This document shows, one piece after another, positions 61,186-64,000 of a stretch of 64,000 nt of DNA (the stretch's first letter is position 1; the number at the start of each line of letters is the position of its first letter). The notes under the pieces are model-generated. The model was not told where the DNA came from. It was given only the letters and a program-made list of their open reading frames with translations, and searched no databases. The DNA is taken from contig JAFABG010000040.1 in the NCBI GenBank assembly GCA_023426145.1, positions 421,111-485,110 on the forward strand, read 5' to 3'. The DNA is from Bacteroidota bacterium. GTDB lineage: Bacteria; Bacteroidota; Bacteroidia; Bacteroidales; Bacteroidaceae. Position numbers and translations under genes: made by a program.

Positions 61186-61367
61186 AGATACTAATTTGAA
61201 AGCAAATCACAACTAAGGCTAAAGTCAAGGCAAAACTATACAGGCTGTAACTGATGGATCAAAGATACTAATTTGAAAGCAAATCACAACTACAGGGGCC
61301 AAAACCAATTTAAGCCGTATGCTGTAACTGATGGATCAAAGATACTAATTTGAAAGCAAACCACAAC
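61167..61367. CRISPR. Orphan CRISPR array, three 47-bp repeats and two 30-bp spacers
   Basis: Repeats are at 61167-61213, 61244-61290 and 61321-61367, and spacers are at 61214-61243 and 61291-61320. The first two repeats are identical and the third differs by one base (T to C at 61361). Read on the minus strand, the repeat starts GTTGTGATTTGCTTTCAAAT and ends CAGTTACAGC, close in length and wording to the type II repeats I remember from Bacteroides fragilis. No cas1, cas2 or cas9 is in the window, so the array is isolated here. Confidence 0.9.
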
Positions 61368-61385
61368 GCCTTCGTTCCCTTTTAT

Positions 61386-61415
61386 CTTTTAAAAGATGGA
61401 TCAAAGGTATACATT
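61386..61415. repeat. Degenerate partial CRISPR repeat
   Basis: GATGGATCAAAG at 61395-61406 is identical to the core of the repeat. Identity falls to about half over the next 11 bases. It lies 18 bp past repeat 3, closer than a normal spacer. It could be a decayed terminal repeat or an anti-repeat fragment. Confidence 0.55.
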
Positions 61416-61478
61416 CGGTGAACCCTGTATTTTATTCCTTATTTCATCTACCTACTTTTGTCCAAAAGCTAAGTTATA

Positions 61479-61610
61479 ATGACAAAAGAGCAATTCGAAG
61501 AGGTGTATTACCGTTTTAAAGAATTAGGTTTAAACGTTAGAGATTTCTCCAATAATTAAGGCTTTACAGAGAGTCGGTAGAAAAAACAGAACTCCGTAAA
61601 TAAATCTTCT
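61479..61610 (+). pseudogene. Remnant of IS66-type accessory protein TnpA
   Basis: The 26-codon frame MTKEQFEEVYYRFKELGLNV... to 61559 resembles the N-terminus of small IS66 accessory proteins. In the same frame after the stop comes GFTESR, a stop, and KKQNS, which fits a decayed 'NEGY..SRFYYWKK..S'. No transposase gene or terminal repeats are nearby, so this is a fossil. The match is from memory. Confidence 0.5.
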
Positions 61611-61613
61611 TGA

Positions 61614-61840
61614 TTAATTCTTTTGCTGATCAACCAATGTAAAACGTTGCGCAGTAGCTTGTGTATCAGCCGGACGCCCTTCAATATCTAACCCGCCTTC
61701 GTAGCAAATGCCGATGCTGTTCCATTGAATCTCAAGGCGTATGCACCGATTTTATTTATCGGCCTACAGTGATGCAACACGCCATCGCGCGTGATGTAGA
61801 AATGATAGCTGAAGTTGCTAAAGCCACGTTGTGGTGATAC
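61614..61840 (-). pseudogene. Frameshifted N-acetylmuramoyl-L-alanine amidase fragment
   Basis: On the minus strand one frame reads RGFSNFSYHFYITRDGVL, then CRPINKIGAYAL, ending at a stop at 61688. A second frame reads SIGICYEGGLDIEGRPADTQ and ends at a stop at 61614. Together they match the middle and C-terminal part of Amidase_2/T7-lysozyme-like enzymes (YHYYI.RDG, SIGICYEGG). The frames join near 61710. The N-terminal zinc His region is absent, so it is inactive. Such amidases often accompany HU-like and VirE/DUF3987 genes in Bacteroides. Confidence 0.75.
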
Positions 61841-61904
61841 TTACGCATCGAAAAAAAAGTAAAAGATTAGAAAGATATATTTTAATATTTCCCATCTTTA
61901 TCTT

Positions 61905-61946
61905 CAATCATTGGAAAGATTTATTTAATCTTCCCAATGATTTTTT
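61905..61946 (+). terminator. Terminator-like hairpin in degraded region
   Basis: Arms 61905-61920 and 61926-61941 pair with one mismatch, followed by five Ts. No intact plus-strand gene precedes it, so it is probably left over from a lost gene. Confidence 0.55.
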
Positions 61947-62089
61947 AAGCTTCTATTTACTGTACTTTATCATTTTCTGCAGAGGTTCTTTCGGGTATTC
62001 TGCACCGATGAAAATCTACCAAGCTCTATCGAAATAAACGCTGCAAATTCAACGAATAATCTTCCTAGGGCTACTGAATAATCGTTGTA

Positions 62090-62165
62090 AAAACACTACA
62101 AAATCATTGAACCTCCTCACCCCAAAGTGACAAAAGTGACAAAAGTGCATATAGTCACTCTATAA
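62090..62165 (+). pseudogene. Short plus-strand remnant with KVTKVTKV tail
   Basis: The frame ends PPHPKVTKVTKVHIVTL and a stop at 62163. The same KVTKVTKV peptide occurs in the VirE/DUF3987 pseudogene on the opposite strand at about 62.83 kb. This may be a fragment of a second, inverted copy. Only about 20 codons are legible. Confidence 0.4.
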
Positions 62166-62854
62166 TTTACCTTTTCGTGTCTTTTATTGATTATTCGATT
62201 GATTTTTAACTAATTAAGTGGTGTAGGTAACCTATGTACCCTCCGTGTGCTGAAATTGTATAATGCGCGAGTGATAATCTTTTTTTCGGTCATGAATATG
62301 CTGAGAAGGTCTTCTATATACAGCTGAATTGTATCGGGATTTTTTAGTGATCGCTCGTTCGGAGTAGGTAGTGAAGTCAACATCAACTTAGTATACTCGT
62401 AGCAATAAAGCATTAACTAGAACTCCCTTTTAAAGTCATTATTTGTAATGTAAATTACGATATATATCGCTTTGTGTTTATACTGATTGATACGCGAAAA
62501 TATCATACTAATTATCATAGCTAAAAGAAACATAGTCCTTGTTGTAGACTTTCAGGTGACGGTTACTATCCGATATAATCTAGTTGTGTAACTCTTTCAG
62601 TAAGTAACGTCCTGTTTGGCCCGAACTCAGGGTAATGAGGTTCGAGAGGAAAGACACATCTCTTTCTTATTTTTGGGAATCGTATAGTATCTGATTGTTA
62701 AAAATATTGGGCGTCTGAGTGTACACACATTCATTAAAAGTAGGGGCTTCTTTTCGATAACTTTTGCCTTCCTAATAGTCCTCTTCGGTGTCGTCGTTCA
62801 AATCCGCAGTACTATATGGCACTTTTGTCACTTTTGTCACTTTCACCTTTGGGG
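62120..62854. repeat. Inverted repeat pair, arms 62120-62154 and 62812-62854
   Basis: The left arm starts CCCCAAAGTGACAAAAGTGA and ends near ATATAG. The right arm is its reverse complement apart from an inserted 8 bp and one extra base. The arms are 657 bp apart. Each encodes the same KVTKVTKV peptide in its own orientation. Confidence 0.65.
62166..62520. other. Gene-free 355-bp stretch
   Basis: No recognisable coding or RNA feature. A 67-codon minus-strand frame at 62210-62413 has no family resemblance and is taken as chance. Confidence 0.5.
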
Positions 62855-63078
62855 GACTGCTGTCTGCTGGCTGAAGATAAGTAGAAGAATAGAGGATAAC
62901 TGTTTGATAAACAGTGGGTACTGTCTATTCGATCTCCTTTTTCTGAAAGTTTGAGAAGCTAAATGGTTTTTCGCTTCGCGTAAATCGTATTTTGGTTAAA
63001 ACCTCTTCTTGCCGCTTCGCTGGCTAGTTTGAAAAGCTTATTGTGGCGTTGTCCTTCTATCAGCGGATAGAAATAAAT
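62523..63078 (-). pseudogene. Decayed VirE N-terminal / DUF3987 protein gene
   Basis: Read on the minus strand from 63078: FYPLIEGQRHNKLFKLASEA and RRGFNQNTIY, then a frameshift near 62975 into REAKNHLASQT, another near 62945, then KKEIE, a stop (62925), VPTVYQTV, the hinge KVKVTKVTKVPYSTADLNDD, a stop (62772), EGKSYRKEAPTFNECVYT, a stop (62667), ERDVSFLSNLITLSSG, and a stop at 62580. The order matches Bacteroides proteins joining a VirE N-terminal (BT4734-like) region to DUF3987, as I recall them. At least five lesions show it is dead. Confidence 0.65.
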
Positions 63079-63203
63079 GTAAAATATTCGGAGTAGTGTC
63101 AGTGAAGTCATTGTCAAGCACTACTGACCTTCGTGAAGAACAAAAAGCTTGCAATGTATCCGTCGGGCGAATAGCAAATAATAAATATGATAAAAGTAGA
63201 TTA

Positions 63204-63267
63204 GAAAACTGGGCTATAATTGACTTCAGTAGAAGTGAAAAATACATAGCCCAGTTTTCTTTTTTTT
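63204..63267. terminator. Bidirectional intrinsic terminator
   Basis: A perfect 14-bp stem (63204-63217 with 63246-63259) is followed by eight Ts on the plus strand. It lies 19 bp after the end of the minus-strand reductase gene. Confidence 0.75.
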
Positions 63268-63285
63268 GCAAGAATGAAAGTCTAT

Positions 63286-63846
63286 TTATTCATTCGATAC
63301 TAACTTAACCCATTTGGCAAATGCTTCCAAATAGCTATCTAAGAAGCTGATAGTTCTTTCTGCCACAAGCTTGCCATTTTCATCTATAGCAGAGGCAATA
63401 TCGCCTAGATAAGCTTCGGGTTGTTGCATCATCAACACATTGAGGAAAACCATTGGCTGACGTAGGTGTTGGTTTGCTCCGAATCCTCCAATGAGGCCAG
63501 GAGATACGCTGATAATGGCACCCGGTTTTGCGTTCCAAATACTTTTACCGTAAGGGCGAGAACCAATATCCAGCGCATTTTTAAGAGCGGCTGGAATGGT
63601 GCGATTATGCTCTGGGGTAATAAACAAGAAGCCTGATAGTTCTTTAGCTTTCTCTCTGAAGGCAACATAAGATGCGGGTGCATTGTTGTCGTCATCAAAG
63701 TCTTGATTGAACAGCTCCAATTTGCTGATGTCGACAATCTCGTATTTGATATCAGCGTTGCTTCTTGATACTACAAATTCTGCCACGCTTTTGCTGAATG
63801 AATTTCTGCGTAGGCTACCTACTAAGATTCCAATTGTTTTACTCAT
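63286..63846 (-). CDS. NADPH-dependent FMN reductase family protein
   Basis: A 186-residue flavodoxin-fold oxidoreductase. The FMN phosphate loop is VGSLRRNSFSK (9-19). The family motif TPEHNRTIPAALKNALD is present, and PGLIGGFGANQHLR contacts flavin. It may reduce quinones or chromate-like acceptors; the natural substrate is unknown. Transcribed alone, leaving 154 bp to the window edge with no further feature. Confidence 0.93.
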   Translation of the reverse strand: MSKTIGILVGSLRRNSFSKSVAEFVVSRSNADIKYEIVDISKLELFNQDFDDDNNAPASYVAFREKAKELSGFLFITPEHNRTIPAALKNALDIGSRPYGKSIWNAKPGAIISVSPGLIGGFGANQHLRQPMVFLNVLMMQQPEAYLGDIASAIDENGKLVAERTISFLDSYLEAFAKWVKLVSNE

Positions 63847-64000
63847 AATTAAATTCCTTTCATTAATGCGTTAATATAACCCGTTGGCGGAATTAAATTA
63901 GCGCATATTTAATCCTTCCAATAGGTCTATTGTTGATTTTGTTGATGTATTGCAAAATCGTAAGAGCGCTAATCTTACTGATTATCCTAGTAAAAATCCC

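Noticed and set aside
62795..62808. GTTCAAATCCGC, like a tRNA T-arm, suggesting an attachment-site copy of tRNA-Cys
   Set aside because: Only 11 bases match loosely, flanking bases do not pair, and these bases are explained as codons of the VirE/DUF3987 remnant.
63096..63308. Small plus-strand frame in front of the FMN reductase
   Set aside because: It overlaps the terminator and the reductase 3' end and shows no family features.

Overview
The window reads as a chromosomal segment of a Bacteroides-like gut bacterium (Bacteroidota). The evidence is two SusC/SusD pairs, a fused LpxC-FabZ, a FeoA-FeoB fusion, a Rho factor with a very long low-complexity insert, DUF3256 and DUF5715 proteins, and at least ten copies of the Bacteroides promoter signature TAnnTTTG, several with a TTG-type -33 box 18-20 bp upstream. 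All calls come from reading the sequence; no database search was run.

Region 1 (1-16,900, plus strand) is a polysaccharide utilization locus, open at the left edge. Its order is fasciclin (FAS1) protein (partial), SusC, SusD, two FAS1 lipoproteins, a second SusC and SusD, a family-9-type polysaccharide lyase and a small lipoprotein, closed by an intrinsic terminator. The lyase points to pectin (galacturonan or rhamnogalacturonan). A family-1-type pectate lyase (27,137) and a large GH2 beta-galactosidase (38,348) lie nearby and may extend the pathway.

Region 2 (17,489-26,808, minus strand) is housekeeping: purM, prfA, pyrF, an HD phosphohydrolase, lpxD, lpxC/fabZ, lpxA, a pRiA4b ORF-3-like protein and miaA, in operon-like spacing. 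Region 3 (28,700-38,300) holds a second minus-strand run (DUF5715, phoH, purC, menG, aroE, alpha/beta hydrolase, TPM protein, LemA) and a plus-strand run (truA, EamA transporter, DUF3256). Region 4 (38,300-58,900) holds the GH2, tRNA-His, capA, folD, ffh, a MATE transporter, two tandem TPR sensor proteins (one canonical histidine kinase, one lacking the phospho-acceptor His), rho, an EFR1-type ferredoxin, tilS, feoAB with its Cys-rich partner, and tRNA-Cys.

Region 5 (58,900-63,280), just downstream of tRNA-Cys, is an accessory graveyard. It holds a DUF2971 gene, a 5'-truncated replication-protein-like ORF whose first codons lie inside a CRISPR repeat, and an orphan three-repeat CRISPR array. 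The 47-bp repeats are of Bacteroides type II appearance, and no cas gene is in the window. It also holds remnants of an IS66 accessory gene, an N-acetylmuramoyl-L-alanine amidase and a VirE/DUF3987 gene, the last three broken by stops or frameshifts. The window closes with an NADPH-dependent FMN reductase; 63,847-64,000 shows nothing recognisable. The most interesting signals are the orphan array joined to the Rep fragment, the pseudo-histidine kinase coupled to a canonical one, and a palindrome between the divergent rho and EFR1 promoters.
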